The notes: generated by a model not told the origin, from the sequence alone. A DNA stretch of 64,000 nucleotides from CAVUOA01 sp963742955 (GCA_963742955.1 CAVUOA010000008.1:1798001-1862000); one strand, 5' to 3'; shown: positions 39,396 through 48,605, counted from the first letter of the stretch. Numbers and translations are program-made.

Positions 39396-40664
39396 TTATT
39401 TAACCAGAACCAGGCTCTTGGTAGCAGTGTTATCGCCGCTCTTCATTGTGTAGAAGTAAGTTCCGCTTGGTAAATTGGTTGCATTGAAAGTGGTAGTATG
39501 GCTACCGGCTGTTTCAACACCGTCAATTAAAGTCATGACTTCCTGTCCGAGCATATTGTAAATCTTAAGAGATACATAACCAGTCTGGGCAAGAGAGAAG
39601 TCAATTGAAGTCTGCGGATTGAACGGATTAGGATAATTCTGCTTCAATTCGAACTTGGTCGGTGTGGTAATCGGAGGTTCGATTCCAACGTTATCTGTAT
39701 ATTTGTAAATTTTTCCTGTCGCTGTGCACACCCATCCGCAGTTTATGTTAGCCATACCGACACCGTAACCTGTTTGTCCCGCAGGGAGAGTAAACTGTGA
39801 GGTAAATGAATTACCTGAGTTAGTGCTTCTTGCAATAGCCGATGCCGAGACTAACCACATGTAACCAGTACCGTGAACAGCTCTAATTCCGTAAGCAACT
39901 CCGTTGGGTGTAAATGATGAATTGGTCCAGGTTGTACCGCCGTTAGTGGTTATTTGGTTAGCTGCGTTTGTTGTACCGCCAATATTAACAATTGAACATC
40001 CTGTAGATGCATCATTAAAAGCAATTCCAAAAACATAGCTTGCCGAACCTGATGACTGAGAAGTAAAAGGACCTTTGAAACCGCCGTGCCAGATTTTGTT
40101 TACGTTAGTTCCCCACCAGATATTTGCAGTGTCTGTAGATTCCCATGAATTATTCCATCCGGCTTCGCTGCCAACTGAAGCAGGGGCATTAGAACCTAAG
40201 GTCCAGTTAGCACCGCCATTCGTGGTAATATAATATCTCCACTGACTGGCAGAGGGGTCACCAAAACAAAAACCGTTATTTGCATCAAAGAAATATACCC
40301 CATCTATAAACGGAGTAGCCGGTGAAAGAGTTATAAACGACCAGTTAGCACCGCCGTTTGTGGTATGCCATAAACCGCCGTCTCCGGCGCCTGCCCAGCA
40401 GTTGTCTGCATCAAATGCATAGATACTGTAGAAGTCATTTCCTGCAAGACCTGCGTTATTCTGTGTCCATGTGGAACCGCCGTTTGTTGTTCTGATAACA
40501 ACTCCGGTAGGACCGCACATCCAGCAAACATCAGTGCTGGGAGCCCAGACACTGTTTAAATCGGTTGTCACCGGACTAGTCTGAGCTGTCCATGATGGCT
40601 GAGCGAATACATTAGCGGCAAATAACAATACAAACAATACCGCACCTAGTGAAATTTTTTTCAT
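39396..40664 (-). CDS. T9SS-exported YCF48-like protein 3
   Basis: 422 aa. ATG 40664 is chosen because GGAGGG precedes it by 6 nt and it opens a clean signal peptide ('LLFAANVFAQ'). An in-frame ATG further upstream at 40784 lacks these. Repeats with 'TTNGGSTW', 'TTNGGANW', 'STNSGNSF' fill about 40-330. The sorting domain is 'NYPNPFNPQTSIDFSLAQTGYVSLKIYNMLGQE', nearly identical in protein and DNA to protein 2, so the two are recent duplicates. Confidence 0.88.
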   Translation of the reverse strand: MKKISLGAVLFVLLFAANVFAQPSWTAQTSPVTTDLNSVWAPSTDVCWMCGPTGVVIRTTNGGSTWTQNNAGLAGNDFYSIYAFDADNCWAGAGDGGLWHTTNGGANWSFITLSPATPFIDGVYFFDANNGFCFGDPSASQWRYYITTNGGANWTLGSNAPASVGSEAGWNNSWESTDTANIWWGTNVNKIWHGGFKGPFTSQSSGSASYVFGIAFNDASTGCSIVNIGGTTNAANQITTNGGTTWTNSSFTPNGVAYGIRAVHGTGYMWLVSASAIARSTNSGNSFTSQFTLPAGQTGYGVGMANINCGWVCTATGKIYKYTDNVGIEPPITTPTKFELKQNYPNPFNPQTSIDFSLAQTGYVSLKIYNMLGQEVMTLIDGVETAGSHTTTFNATNLPSGTYFYTMKSGDNTATKSLVLVK

Positions 40665-40831
40665 TTTTCCCTCCATAATGAATAATAGTTGATAATTTAA
40701 CTTTTCAAAGAAATTTATAAAAAAGTGATTTAATAATTCTGCTATTTCTAACATTTTAAATAACATATTTCCAAAGGTAAACAAAGACTATCAAAAAATC
40801 AATAACATTCAATTTTTCATTTATCCAAAAA

Positions 40832-40854
40832 AAACCCGTCTTTTTGACGGGTTT
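40832..40854 (-). terminator. Terminator of the fourth tandem T9SS gene
   Basis: AAACCCGTC (40832-40840), TTTTT loop, GACGGGTTT (40846-40854), preceded on the plus strand by an A-run that reads as T on the minus strand. Confidence 0.85.
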
Positions 40855-40877
40855 AAATAAAGTGTATATTTTAAATA

Positions 40878-42239
40878 CTATTTTAAAAGAGTCATTTTCT
40901 TAGTATCCGTAAAGCTTCCTGCTTCCAGTCTGTAAAAATAAACGCCGGAAGAAAGGTTTGAAGCATCAATTGATGTTGTATAACTTCCCGCCGTTTTGTA
41001 TCCGTTTACTGCTGTCATTACTTCATTACCCAGAGCGTCATAAATTTTCAATGTAACGTATGATGATTTAGGCAAAGAATATTTAATAGTTGTTGCAGGG
41101 TTGAACGGGTTTGGATAGTTTTGTTCCAGCGTGTAATTACCCGGAATATTATTTTGATTATTAGATACTCCGACCAAAATATTATCCTGCAATTTCATAA
41201 CGGTTCCGTCGTTACAAACCGCGTAACCCCATATTACATTGTTTACATCCTTATAAAAATCCATATGTGTAATGTTTGCATTTCCGCCGGTTGTCATATT
41301 GGTCCATGTAGCGCCGCCGTCAGTGCTTCTTCTCACAATATCCGGGGAACCCGTGCTGCCGGAAACATAACACACGTTTGTGCCATTAATAAATTTGCAG
41401 TTTCCGTATCCCGTGAGACCTGCGCCTGTATTTACGATAGAAAATGTTGAGCCGTTTGTAGTTCTTGCAATATTAGGCAGTGAGCTTCCGGTCTGGTCGC
41501 CGGTTGCTGAAATACCGGTCATTTTATCATCGTTAAATGCAAAACCTGAAACAAATGCTCCGGCAATTCCTAATGATGCGGTAATCCATGATGAACCGCC
41601 GTCGGAAGTGAATCTTACTCTCGAAGGAGCTGCATTTAATCCAAAACCGAAAAATTGAGCATCAATTACCATTACACTGTTCTGCGCAGAAGCAGCGCCT
41701 GTAACACCCGGGCAGGTAACCGAATTCCAGTTGGTTCCTCCGTTTGTTGTAAGGTAAACAAAGTAAGGCTGCCCTGCTCCCAAAGGCGGGTCACTTTCAA
41801 GTACACCGATTTGCGGATTTGATTTTGAAAAAGCTATTCCGTTAATAAACCCTGCTGTTCCGCCTGTTTGCAGTACAACGGTCCAGGTTGCGCCTCCATC
41901 AGTTGTTTTATAAACTTTAGCATTACCGCCTACTCCACCGGCTGCGCCGCCGTCACCAACATAACATTCGGTCGAGCTTCTGCCGCATACGCAAAATACA
42001 TCTAATGAAATACCCGTTCCGGTTGCGTTTGTTATTGATGTTCCTCCATCGGTAGAACGCCAAATGGATGGGGTATTCGTACCACCGGCTATCCAGAAAA
42101 CGTCAGCGCTTACAACTGAAATACTCGGGTATGTACCGGCGCCTACTACACTCTGTGTTAAAGTCTGCCACTGAGAATATGCAGAAATGCTGAAAATTGT
42201 TATAAATAATACTGCTGATAATATTGAAAATTTCTTCAT
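40878..42239 (-). CDS. T9SS-exported YCF48-like protein 4
   Basis: 453 aa. Signal peptide to about 22 ('FSISAYSQ'). YCF48-like repeats with 'STDGGTS', 'TTDGGATW', 'TTNGGTNW', 'TSDGGSSW', 'STDGGATW' motifs. The sorting domain (about 365-453, 'NYPNPFNPATTIKYSLPKSSYVTLKIYDALG', ending 'KMTLLK') is closer to protein 1 than to 2/3. It is the most upstream gene of the tandem group on the minus strand. A role in surface adhesion or matrix is possible; nothing catalytic is seen. Confidence 0.88.
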   Translation of the reverse strand: MKKFSILSAVLFITIFSISAYSQWQTLTQSVVGAGTYPSISVVSADVFWIAGGTNTPSIWRSTDGGTSITNATGTGISLDVFCVCGRSSTECYVGDGGAAGGVGGNAKVYKTTDGGATWTVVLQTGGTAGFINGIAFSKSNPQIGVLESDPPLGAGQPYFVYLTTNGGTNWNSVTCPGVTGAASAQNSVMVIDAQFFGFGLNAAPSRVRFTSDGGSSWITASLGIAGAFVSGFAFNDDKMTGISATGDQTGSSLPNIARTTNGSTFSIVNTGAGLTGYGNCKFINGTNVCYVSGSTGSPDIVRRSTDGGATWTNMTTGGNANITHMDFYKDVNNVIWGYAVCNDGTVMKLQDNILVGVSNNQNNIPGNYTLEQNYPNPFNPATTIKYSLPKSSYVTLKIYDALGNEVMTAVNGYKTAGSYTTSIDASNLSSGVYFYRLEAGSFTDTKKMTLLK

Positions 42240-42427
42240 TGGTTATTCCTCCCGATTGTTGAGTCCTTAATTGAACTCTTTAATTAAAAATTATTTAACA
42301 TCAATACCCGGAGTAACTATGCGTTAAAGCTAATGTTTAACATGCTAAAAATCAAGAACAAAATATCTTAATATTATTATTTTTCCCTGTTTTTTGAAGA
42401 TTATAAAGCTTTTCAATCCGGAAGTCT

Positions 42428-43858
42428 CTATGATAAAAAGCCCAATAAATTCTCTATTCTTCTGGCTGCTGTTTCCCTGCCCAGCGCCGCCATAGTTTCA
42501 AATATTCCCGGGCTGGCTGTTGTTCCGCTAAGCGCTAACCTGAGAGGATGGATCACTGCGCCGGCTTTCATGCCGTTAGCTTCGGCAAACTTACGCAGCT
42601 GCTCTTCAAGATAAGGAGCATTGAATTCACTTTCGGAATTTTTTTCAAGAATTTTAAGATATTCTTTGATTAATTTTTTTGATTCTTCGTTCCAGTGTTT
42701 TGCAAGACCTTTTTCATCATATGATTCAGGGTCTTTAAAGAAGAATTTTCCTTTTTCTATAATTTCATTAATTGTAACTGCGCGTTCTCTCATCAGACGG
42801 ATAACTCCTGTAACGAACTCATCGGTAAAATCATCCGCTGAAATATTTAATATTAACGGTAATTTTTCTCTTATCAGCTTAGTGAGTTTTTTTTCATCCT
42901 CAGTTTTTATGTATTCAGCGTTAATCCAGTTCAGCTTATCCATACCGAATACGGCTGACTTTTTATTAACCCTGCCGAAAGTGAACATAGAAATAAGTTC
43001 ATCACGGTTTATAATTTCTTTGTTATCCGGAGGCGCAAATCCCAGCAAAGTCAGGAAGTTAAAAAGTGCTTCAGGCAAATAACCGAGCTTTTTGTATTCT
43101 TCCACCGAAACTGTATTTCTTCGTTTCGAGAGTTTCTTATTTTCTTCGTCGTGCAGCAAGGGCAGGTGAGCAAACAGCGGGACGCTCCAGCCAAGCGCTT
43201 TATACAGCATAATTTGTTTTGGTGTATTTGATAGATGGTCATCGCCTCTAATAACATGAGTTATATTCATGTCATGGTCATCAACAACAACGGCAATCTG
43301 GTAAACAGGCGAGCCGTCGGAGCGGAGAATAACAAAATCGTCGACTTCGGAATTTTTGAATGAAGTTGAACCGTGAACAAGGTCATTAAACTGCGTAACA
43401 CCTTCGGGTACAAAAAAACGGATTGAATACGGTTTGCCTTCATCGATGAATTTCTTAACAGTGTCTTCATCGTATTTCAATGAGTCTCTGTAATAAGTGA
43501 ACGGTAATTTTTTTTCCAGCGCTTCTTTTCGTTTTGCTTCGATTTCTTCTGCAGTCTCAAACGCATAATATGCCTTTTTATCATCAACCAGCTTTTTGAC
43601 AATCTCTTTATAACGTTCAATTTTATCTGATTGGTATACGATTGGCTCATCAGATTCCATGCCCAGCCAGTTAAGGCTCCTTATTATTTGTTCGGTTAGC
43701 TCGCTTTTGCTCCTCTGTGGGTCGGTATCTTCTATCCTGAGCAAAAACCTGCCTTTATGGTTTTTAGCGAACAACCAGTTAAAAATTGCCGTTCTGGCGC
43801 CCCCAACATGTAAAAACCCCGTCGGAGAGGGGGCAAATCTGACCCTAACTTCTTCCAT
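42428..43858 (-). CDS. gltX: Glutamyl-tRNA synthetase
   Basis: 476 aa, intact. Loads glutamate on tRNA-Glu. Class I HIGH-type motif in 'APSPTGFLHVGGARTAIFNW' (residues 8-27) and KMSKS-type 'KLSKRR' near 240. Glu-binding and acceptor-stem contacts are represented by 'RIEDTDPQRS' and 'HVIRGDDHLSNTPKQ'. A helical anticodon-binding C-terminus ends at 'LLGFLS'. Length is normal for bacterial GltX. A possible non-discriminating role cannot be judged from sequence. Confidence 0.96.
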   Translation of the reverse strand: MEEVRVRFAPSPTGFLHVGGARTAIFNWLFAKNHKGRFLLRIEDTDPQRSKSELTEQIIRSLNWLGMESDEPIVYQSDKIERYKEIVKKLVDDKKAYYAFETAEEIEAKRKEALEKKLPFTYYRDSLKYDEDTVKKFIDEGKPYSIRFFVPEGVTQFNDLVHGSTSFKNSEVDDFVILRSDGSPVYQIAVVVDDHDMNITHVIRGDDHLSNTPKQIMLYKALGWSVPLFAHLPLLHDEENKKLSKRRNTVSVEEYKKLGYLPEALFNFLTLLGFAPPDNKEIINRDELISMFTFGRVNKKSAVFGMDKLNWINAEYIKTEDEKKLTKLIREKLPLILNISADDFTDEFVTGVIRLMRERAVTINEIIEKGKFFFKDPESYDEKGLAKHWNEESKKLIKEYLKILEKNSESEFNAPYLEEQLRKFAEANGMKAGAVIHPLRLALSGTTASPGIFETMAALGRETAARRIENLLGFLS

Positions 43859-43965
43859 TTGCTATTGATTAGTGGATATTTATAAAGTATTTTAACGCAA
43901 TCTATTGAAAAGTATAGAAAATATAAGTAAATTTAATTACAATCTTAATAAACAAATTTAGGTCT

Positions 43966-44406
43966 ATGAAGAATTTCTCAATGAAAAAGCTGTACTACTC
44001 CATTAGCGAGGTGAGCCGAATCACCGACCTTGAGCAGTATGTACTTAGATATTGGGAAACTGAATTTGAACAGCTTAAGCCTGCCAAGAACTCTTCAGGT
44101 AACAGGATATATACCAATAAAGACATTAAGTTAATCCTGTTAATAAAGAAACTTCTTAAAGAAGAGAAGTATACAATAGAAGGCGCAAAGAAAATCCTGA
44201 AAAACTATAACATCAGCGGTGATGAGATTAAAGAAGGCGAGGACATGAAAGTCGTAGAAAAACCTAAGGGCGAATTGAGCCTGTTTGAAGGTCCCGCACC
44301 CGACGGCGAGAATGGCGGAATGGAAACCGATAGTAAGATTATTGATGACCTTAAGGAAATACGAAAATTCCTCGAAGAGCTCTATAACCAGCTCGAAGAA
44401 AACTAA
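43966..44406 (+). CDS. MerR-family transcription regulator
   Basis: 146 aa. A winged-helix MerR domain covers about 7-75 ('YYSISEVSRITDLEQYVLRYWETEFEQLKPAKNSSGNRIYTNKDI'), and 'LLKEEKYTIEGAKKIL' is the usual second helix pair. The short C-terminus ends in a coiled-coil-like helix ('LKEIRKFLEELYNQLEE'), with no Cys-rich metal site. The true start is probably the Met at residue 6 (MKKLYYSISEV). Effector and targets unknown. Confidence 0.9.
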   Translation: MKNFSMKKLYYSISEVSRITDLEQYVLRYWETEFEQLKPAKNSSGNRIYTNKDIKLILLIKKLLKEEKYTIEGAKKILKNYNISGDEIKEGEDMKVVEKPKGELSLFEGPAPDGENGGMETDSKIIDDLKEIRKFLEELYNQLEEN

Positions 44407-44438
44407 TACAGATTATAACATATTCCTGAAAATAATGC

Positions 44439-44465
44439 AACCCTCTGATTGAGGGTTTTTTTGTT
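44439..44465 (+). terminator. Terminator after the MerR gene
   Basis: AACCCTC (44439-44445), TGATT loop, GAGGGTT (44451-44457), then a T-run; 33 nt after the stop codon. Confidence 0.85.
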
Positions 44466-44571
44466 TTATGAATAACATCACCCCTTACCCCGTTGTTGGT
44501 GCCTGGCAGCTGAACAGATGAAGCTTGTAGTCGAGCCATTTACGGGCTCGTATGTATTGACCTCACCCCCT

Positions 44572-45001
44572 GCCCCTCTCCTAAGAGGAGGGGGGGACTG
44601 TTTTTGATTTAGACCAGCTTTGAAAATCACTCAAATTTTTCTTTGCGTCTTTGCGCTCTTTCGCGTGAAAAAATTCATCCTGTTGATTGTAATCATCCTG
44701 CAGCCGGTGCAATAGGCTGCGTATTGTTACGCATGTATTTCCCCATTTAATTCTTTGCGCCTTTGCGGGCAGATAAAACCTACCCCGCCCCTCTCCAAGA
44801 GGAGAGGGGGGACTGTTTTTGATTTCGACCAGCTTTGAAAATCACTCAAATTTTTCTTTGCGCCTTTGCGTGAAAAAATTCATCCTGTTGATTATAATCA
44901 TCCCGCAGCCGGAGCCTTCAGGCTGAGTATTGTTACGCATATACATCCATTTGACTCTTTGCGCCTTTGTGTGAATGTATTTATTGTCTGATTTTCAGAC
45001 T
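44572..45001. repeat. Two direct 215-bp tandem repeats
   Basis: Copy A starts at 44572 and copy B at 44787. Each begins GCCCCTCTCC(T)AAGAGGAG with a G-run, then has 'ACTGTTTTTGATTT', 'GACCAGCTTTGAAAATCACTC', 'TTTTTCTTTGCG', 'GAAAAAATTCATCCTGTTGAT', a GCAGCCGG...GGCTG hairpin, and 'TATTGTTACGCAT'. The exact spacing of several shared words is 215 bp. The 44407-45043 gap holds no gene otherwise. Confidence 0.85.
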
Positions 45002-45006
45002 TTTTT
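44986..45006 (+). terminator. Short hairpin followed by T-run before tRNA-Pro
   Basis: GTCTGA (44986-44991), TTT, TCAGAC (44995-45000), then six T. A six-pair stem; plausible as a weak terminator isolating the tRNA genes. Confidence 0.4.
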
Positions 45007-45043
45007 ATTAATGCTCATTTACTTAATTTAGTTATCCGGTATT

Positions 45044-45117
45044 CGGCGCGTGGCGCAGCCCGGTAGCGCACCACTTTGGGGTAGTGGGGGTCGCTGGTTC
45101 AAATCCAGTCGCGCCGA
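45044..45117 (+). tRNA. tRNA-Pro (anticodon GGG)
   Basis: 74 nt cloverleaf. Acceptor CGGCGCG/CGCGCCG, D-stem GCGC/GCGC, anticodon stem CCACT/AGTGG with loop TTGGGGT, T-arm GCTGG-TTCAAAT-CCAGT, discriminator A. The anticodon by position is GGG. CCA is not encoded. Confidence 0.93.
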
Positions 45118-45322
45118 CAATTTTTTATTCCGGAATGAATTTTTAAACCGATACTTTAGATTGTTTTTGTAAGTGACTTATTTATAATCTAAATAGAATA
45201 TTGACATTTCCATTATAAATGTTTATGTTTGATTTAGATTTTTCCTATTGTTTGGTTAACCGGAGAAAAAACTTCGATTAATTATTACTTGTTCAGTTCT
45301 TTGAGCGTCTAAGGTATTGAAA

Positions 45323-45400
45323 GGCTGGAGTGGCGGAACTGGTATACCTGCCTGCGCCAAGGCTTTGGCAGGCAGGCGCGCATGCCCAAGAGTACTGAAA
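45323..45400 (+). pseudogene. Relic of a tRNA-Leu with a hairpin in its D-arm
   Basis: GGCTGGAGTGGCGGAACTGGTA (45323 on) reads like the 5' quarter of a tRNA-Leu. At 45347-45376 it is interrupted by a CCTGCC...GGCAGG hairpin, then continues 'GCGCATGCCCAAGAG'. No matching 3' acceptor strand (TCCAGCC) follows before the intact tRNA-Leu at 45410. So it is a truncated, disrupted copy. Confidence 0.55.
45347..45376. repeat. CCTGCC-type hairpin repeat inside the tRNA relic
   Basis: CCTGCCTGCGCCAA, GGCT loop, TTGGCAGGCAGG: a long stem with a 1-2 nt asymmetry. Same family as 917-935, 34327-34345 and 52204-52222. Confidence 0.7.
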
Positions 45401-45409
45401 AATGATATA

Positions 45410-45493
45410 GCCGCGATGGTGGAACTTGGTAGACACGCATGCCTTAGGAGCATGTGGGGAATACCCGTGGGAGTTCGAGTCTCCCTCGCGGCA
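45410..45493 (+). tRNA. tRNA-Leu (anticodon TAG)
   Basis: 84 nt class II tRNA. Acceptor GCCGCGA/TCGCGGC, D-arm 'TGGAACTTGGTAGACAC', anticodon stem CATGC/GCATG with loop CTTAGGA, a long variable arm, and T-loop TTCGAGT flanked by GGGAG/CTCCC. It ends 26 nt before the clpX start. Confidence 0.95.
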
Positions 45494-45519
45494 CGGATAA
45501 TAAGTTTAACTTAAACATT

Positions 45520-46806
45520 ATGTCAAATAAGACAAACATACGAAACATTAACACACCCATTTGCTCATTCTGCGGACGGAGCGCCAATAAAGTTACAAGC
45601 ATGATTGCGGGACCTTCGAACTACGTTGGCAAGAAGGTTTATATATGTGACATGTGCATTACCAATGCAATGACCATAATTAAACAGAGCACAAGCGCTA
45701 CACTGCAGAAGAACGTTCCCGCCAGGGGAGAACTTACTCCGGAAGGAATTAAGAAATTTTTAGACACCTATGTAATAGGACAGGACAGAGCAAAGAAAGT
45801 CCTTTCTGTTGCTGTGTATAATCATTACAAAAGAATTGACAGCAATGAGTTCAGTTATGTTGATGATGTTGAAATAGAGAAATCAAATATTCTTCTGATC
45901 GGCCCTACAGGAAGCGGTAAAACCTATCTTGCTCAAACTCTGGCAAAGCTGCTTGATGTTCCGTTTGCAATAGCAGATGCTACAACTTTAACAGAAGCCG
46001 GTTACGTAGGTGATGATGTTGAAACAATACTTGTCCATCTTCTCCAATCAGCAAATTATGATATTAAACGCGCTGAGAGAGGCATTGTATATGTTGATGA
46101 AATAGATAAGATTTCACGCAAGTCAGACAGCACATCTATAACAAGAGATGTATCGGGTGAAGGTGTTCAGCAGGCATTGTTAAAAATTATTGAGGGTACT
46201 ATTGCTAATGTTCCTCCGAAAGGCGGAAGAAAACATCCCGAACAACCGCTTATCAGTGTAAATACAAAGAACATACTGTTCGTTTGCGGCGGAGCATTTG
46301 ACGGGCTGGAAAAGATTATACAGCACAGGATATCGCAGGCGTCAATCGGATTCGGCAAAGATATTATCAGCAAGAAATCGAAAGAATATGATGAAACTAT
46401 GGCGCAGGTTGAGCCTGATGATTTGATTAAATTCGGTTTAATTCCTGAATTTACCGGACGTCTGCCGATTACTGCGGTTCTGAATTCGCTTTCCGAGGAG
46501 GCATTGCTTTCAATACTTACAGAGCCGAAGAACGCAATTATAAAGCAGTACAAGAAGCTTTTCCGCATGGAAGGCGTTGACCTTGAATTTGAAGAATCTG
46601 CGCTGAAAGAAGTTGTTAAAAAGGCAATGAAAAAAGGCACCGGCGCAAGGGCGCTTCGTTCAATACTTGAGGAGATTATGATTGATATTATGTATAAACT
46701 GCCTTCAAAACAGAACGTAACCAAATGCATTATAACTGCGGATGTAATTAACAAAAAAGATAATCCTGTATTTATAACCGAGCCAAATAAACAGCAGTAC
46801 GCTTAG
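45520..46806 (+). CDS. clpX: ATP-dependent Clp protease ATPase subunit ClpX
   Basis: 428 aa from ATG 45520; an earlier in-frame ATG (45454) lies inside tRNA-Leu and is not credible. N-terminal C4 zinc domain ('CSFCGRS ... CDMC'), AAA+ core with Walker A 'GPTGSGKTY', pore loop 'GYVGDDVE', Walker B 'VYVDEIDK', RKH-type loop 'GGRKHPEQ' and sensor 'GTGARALRSILEE'. It lacks the usual IGF-type ClpP-binding loop in obvious form ('FVCGGAFDGLEKII' is present), which needs an alignment. It unfolds tagged proteins for ClpP. No clpP is in the window. Confidence 0.95.
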   Translation: MSNKTNIRNINTPICSFCGRSANKVTSMIAGPSNYVGKKVYICDMCITNAMTIIKQSTSATLQKNVPARGELTPEGIKKFLDTYVIGQDRAKKVLSVAVYNHYKRIDSNEFSYVDDVEIEKSNILLIGPTGSGKTYLAQTLAKLLDVPFAIADATTLTEAGYVGDDVETILVHLLQSANYDIKRAERGIVYVDEIDKISRKSDSTSITRDVSGEGVQQALLKIIEGTIANVPPKGGRKHPEQPLISVNTKNILFVCGGAFDGLEKIIQHRISQASIGFGKDIISKKSKEYDETMAQVEPDDLIKFGLIPEFTGRLPITAVLNSLSEEALLSILTEPKNAIIKQYKKLFRMEGVDLEFEESALKEVVKKAMKKGTGARALRSILEEIMIDIMYKLPSKQNVTKCIITADVINKKDNPVFITEPNKQQYA

Positions 46807-46834
46807 AAAAAATATATAACAAATAGCATATAGA

Positions 46835-46870
46835 AACTTCCGAAGTCTTAAAGACTTCGGAAGTTTTTTT
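46835..46870 (+). terminator. Strong terminator after clpX
   Basis: AACTTCCGAAGTCTT (46835-46849) and AAGACTTCGGAAGTT (46851-46865) form a 15-bp perfect stem followed by a T-run. Nearly the same hairpin recurs at 59030-59060. Confidence 0.9.
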
Positions 46871-46922
46871 ATATATAGAATATTACCTATATAATTTTTA
46901 TCTTTCTGACTTTGTAACTTAA

Positions 46923-48605
46923 CAGAGGGATAAACTCATCGCACAGATAAAATCGCAATTAAAGCAGGATAAGGTGTTCACAGAACGTGAAGCTAATATG
47001 AAAGAGCTCATTGCCAAACTTGATAAAACCGGAGATGAAATAAGGCTTGGCGGCGGCAAAAAGGAAATTGAGAAGCTTCATTCGAAGAAAAAGCTCCATT
47101 GCCGAGAGAGAGTTGAATTGCTAATCGATAAAAATACCGATTTTCTTGAAATCGGTTTATACACCGCATACGGCATGTATAAAGAGTACGGCGGCGCGCC
47201 TTCATCAGGCACAATTTTCGGCATCGGCAAAATTCACGGGCGCAACTGCGTTATAGTGGCAAATGATGCTACTGTAAAAGCGGGTGCGTGGTTCCCGATT
47301 ACATGCAAAAAGAATCTCCGCGCGCAGGAAATTGCAATGGAAAATCATCTGCCCATAATTTACCTTGTCGACAGCGCCGGTGTTTTCCTTCCGCTTCAGG
47401 ATGAAATTTTCCCCGATAAAGAACACTTCGGAAGAATATTCCGCAACAATGCGGTTATGAGCGCAATGGGTATTCCGCAGATTGCGGCTATCATGGGACC
47501 CTGTGTGGCAGGAGGCGCTTACCTGCCTATTATGAGTGATGAAGCATTAATAGTAGAAGGTGAAGGAAGTGTTTTTCTTGCAGGCTCGCATTTAGTTAAA
47601 GCTGCTATAGGTGAAGAAATTGATAATGACTCACTTGGCGGCGCTGTAGTGCATTCGGAAATTTCCGGTGTTACCGATTATAAAATGAAAAGCGATGTGG
47701 AATGCCTCGAAACAATCCGCAATCTTGTCAGCAAATTCGGTCACAATGAAACTGCCGGGTTTGACAGAATAAAATCAGCCGCGCCAAAATTCCACGAGAG
47801 CGAAATTTACGGTATAATACCTCTCGACCGCGCAAAGCCGTACGATATGTACGAAGTAATTGCAAGAATTACCGATAACTCCGAAATTGACGAGTATAAA
47901 GCCGGGTACGGCAAAACATTAATTACAGCCTACGCAAGAATCGACGGGTGGGCAGTTGGTATAGTTGCTAACCAGCGCAGCGTAGTTAAAGCAAAATCAC
48001 CCGGCGGCGGCACTGAAATGCAGGTCGGCGGAGTGATATATTCCGAAAGCGCTGATAAAGGCGCGCGCTTTATTATGAACTGCAACCAAAAGAAAATTCC
48101 GCTGTTGTTTTTGCAGGATGTAACCGGATTTATGGTCGGCTCACGAGCAGAGCACGGCGGTATTATTAAAGACGGCGCAAAAATGGTTAATGCCGTTGCA
48201 AACTCCGTTGTGCCGAAGATTACAATCATAGTTGGCAACAGTTACGGCGCAGGCAATTACGCCATGTGCGGAAAAGCATATGACCCAAGGTTTATATTTG
48301 CATATCCCTCAGCATCGATTGCGGTTATGGGCGGACAGCAGGCAAGCAAGGTACTGCTCGGTATCCGGCTGAGGCAAATGGAAAAACAGGGGAGGCATAT
48401 ATCCGAAGATGAACAGAAAGAACTGCTGAAAGAAATTCAGGACAGGTACGAAGCGCAGGCTGACCCGCTTTATGCGGTGGCCCGCCTGTGGGTTGATGCT
48501 ATTATTGACCCTGCCGATACACGAAGAACGGTTTCGTATTGCATTGAGCTTGCCAATAATAATCCCGATATACCTAAGTTTAACCCGGGGGTAATACAGG
48601 TGTAA
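46923..48605 (+). CDS. Acyl-CoA carboxylase, carboxyltransferase (beta) subunit
   Basis: About 543-560 aa. Transfers CO2 from carboxybiotin to an acyl-CoA; the sequence is closest in style to the methylcrotonyl/propionyl-CoA carboxylase beta class ('GIPQIAAIMGPCVAGGAYLPIMSDEALIV', 'GSVFLAGSHLVKAAIGEE', 'LFLQDVTGFMVGSRAEHGGIIKDGAKMV', 'NSYGAGNYAMCGKAYDPRF'). The first codon with a usual start is GTG 46974, but coding-like sequence in the same frame extends back to about 46923 ('RDKLIAQIKSQLKQDK') without ATG, so the true start is uncertain. No biotin-carrying subunit is nearby. Confidence 0.9.
   Translation, partial: QRDKLIAQIKSQLKQDKVFTEREANMKELIAKLDKTGDEIRLGGGKKEIEKLHSKKKLHCRERVELLIDKNTDFLEIGLYTAYGMYKEYGGAPSSGTIFGIGKIHGRNCVIVANDATVKAGAWFPITCKKNLRAQEIAMENHLPIIYLVDSAGVFLPLQDEIFPDKEHFGRIFRNNAVMSAMGIPQIAAIMGPCVAGGAYLPIMSDEALIVEGEGSVFLAGSHLVKAAIGEEIDNDSLGGAVVHSEISGVTDYKMKSDVECLETIRNLVSKFGHNETAGFDRIKSAAPKFHESEIYGIIPLDRAKPYDMYEVIARITDNSEIDEYKAGYGKTLITAYARIDGWAVGIVANQRSVVKAKSPGGGTEMQVGGVIYSESADKGARFIMNCNQKKIPLLFLQDVTGFMVGSRAEHGGIIKDGAKMVNAVANSVVPKITIIVGNSYGAGNYAMCGKAYDPRFIFAYPSASIAVMGGQQASKVLLGIRLRQMEKQGRHISEDEQKELLKEIQDRYEAQADPLYAVARLWVDAIIDPADTRRTVSYCIELANNNPDIPKFNPGVIQV

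Noticed and set aside
44572..45001. CRISPR array
   Set aside because: Only two long direct copies (215 bp) without short regular repeats and spacers; no cas genes in the window.
45454..45519. Upstream in-frame start of clpX
   Set aside because: It would lie inside the tRNA-Leu gene; ATG 45520 gives the normal ClpX N-terminus.
46167..46754. 195-codon antisense frame within clpX
   Set aside because: Ser/Phe-rich shadow of a highly conserved coding gene; no start signals.
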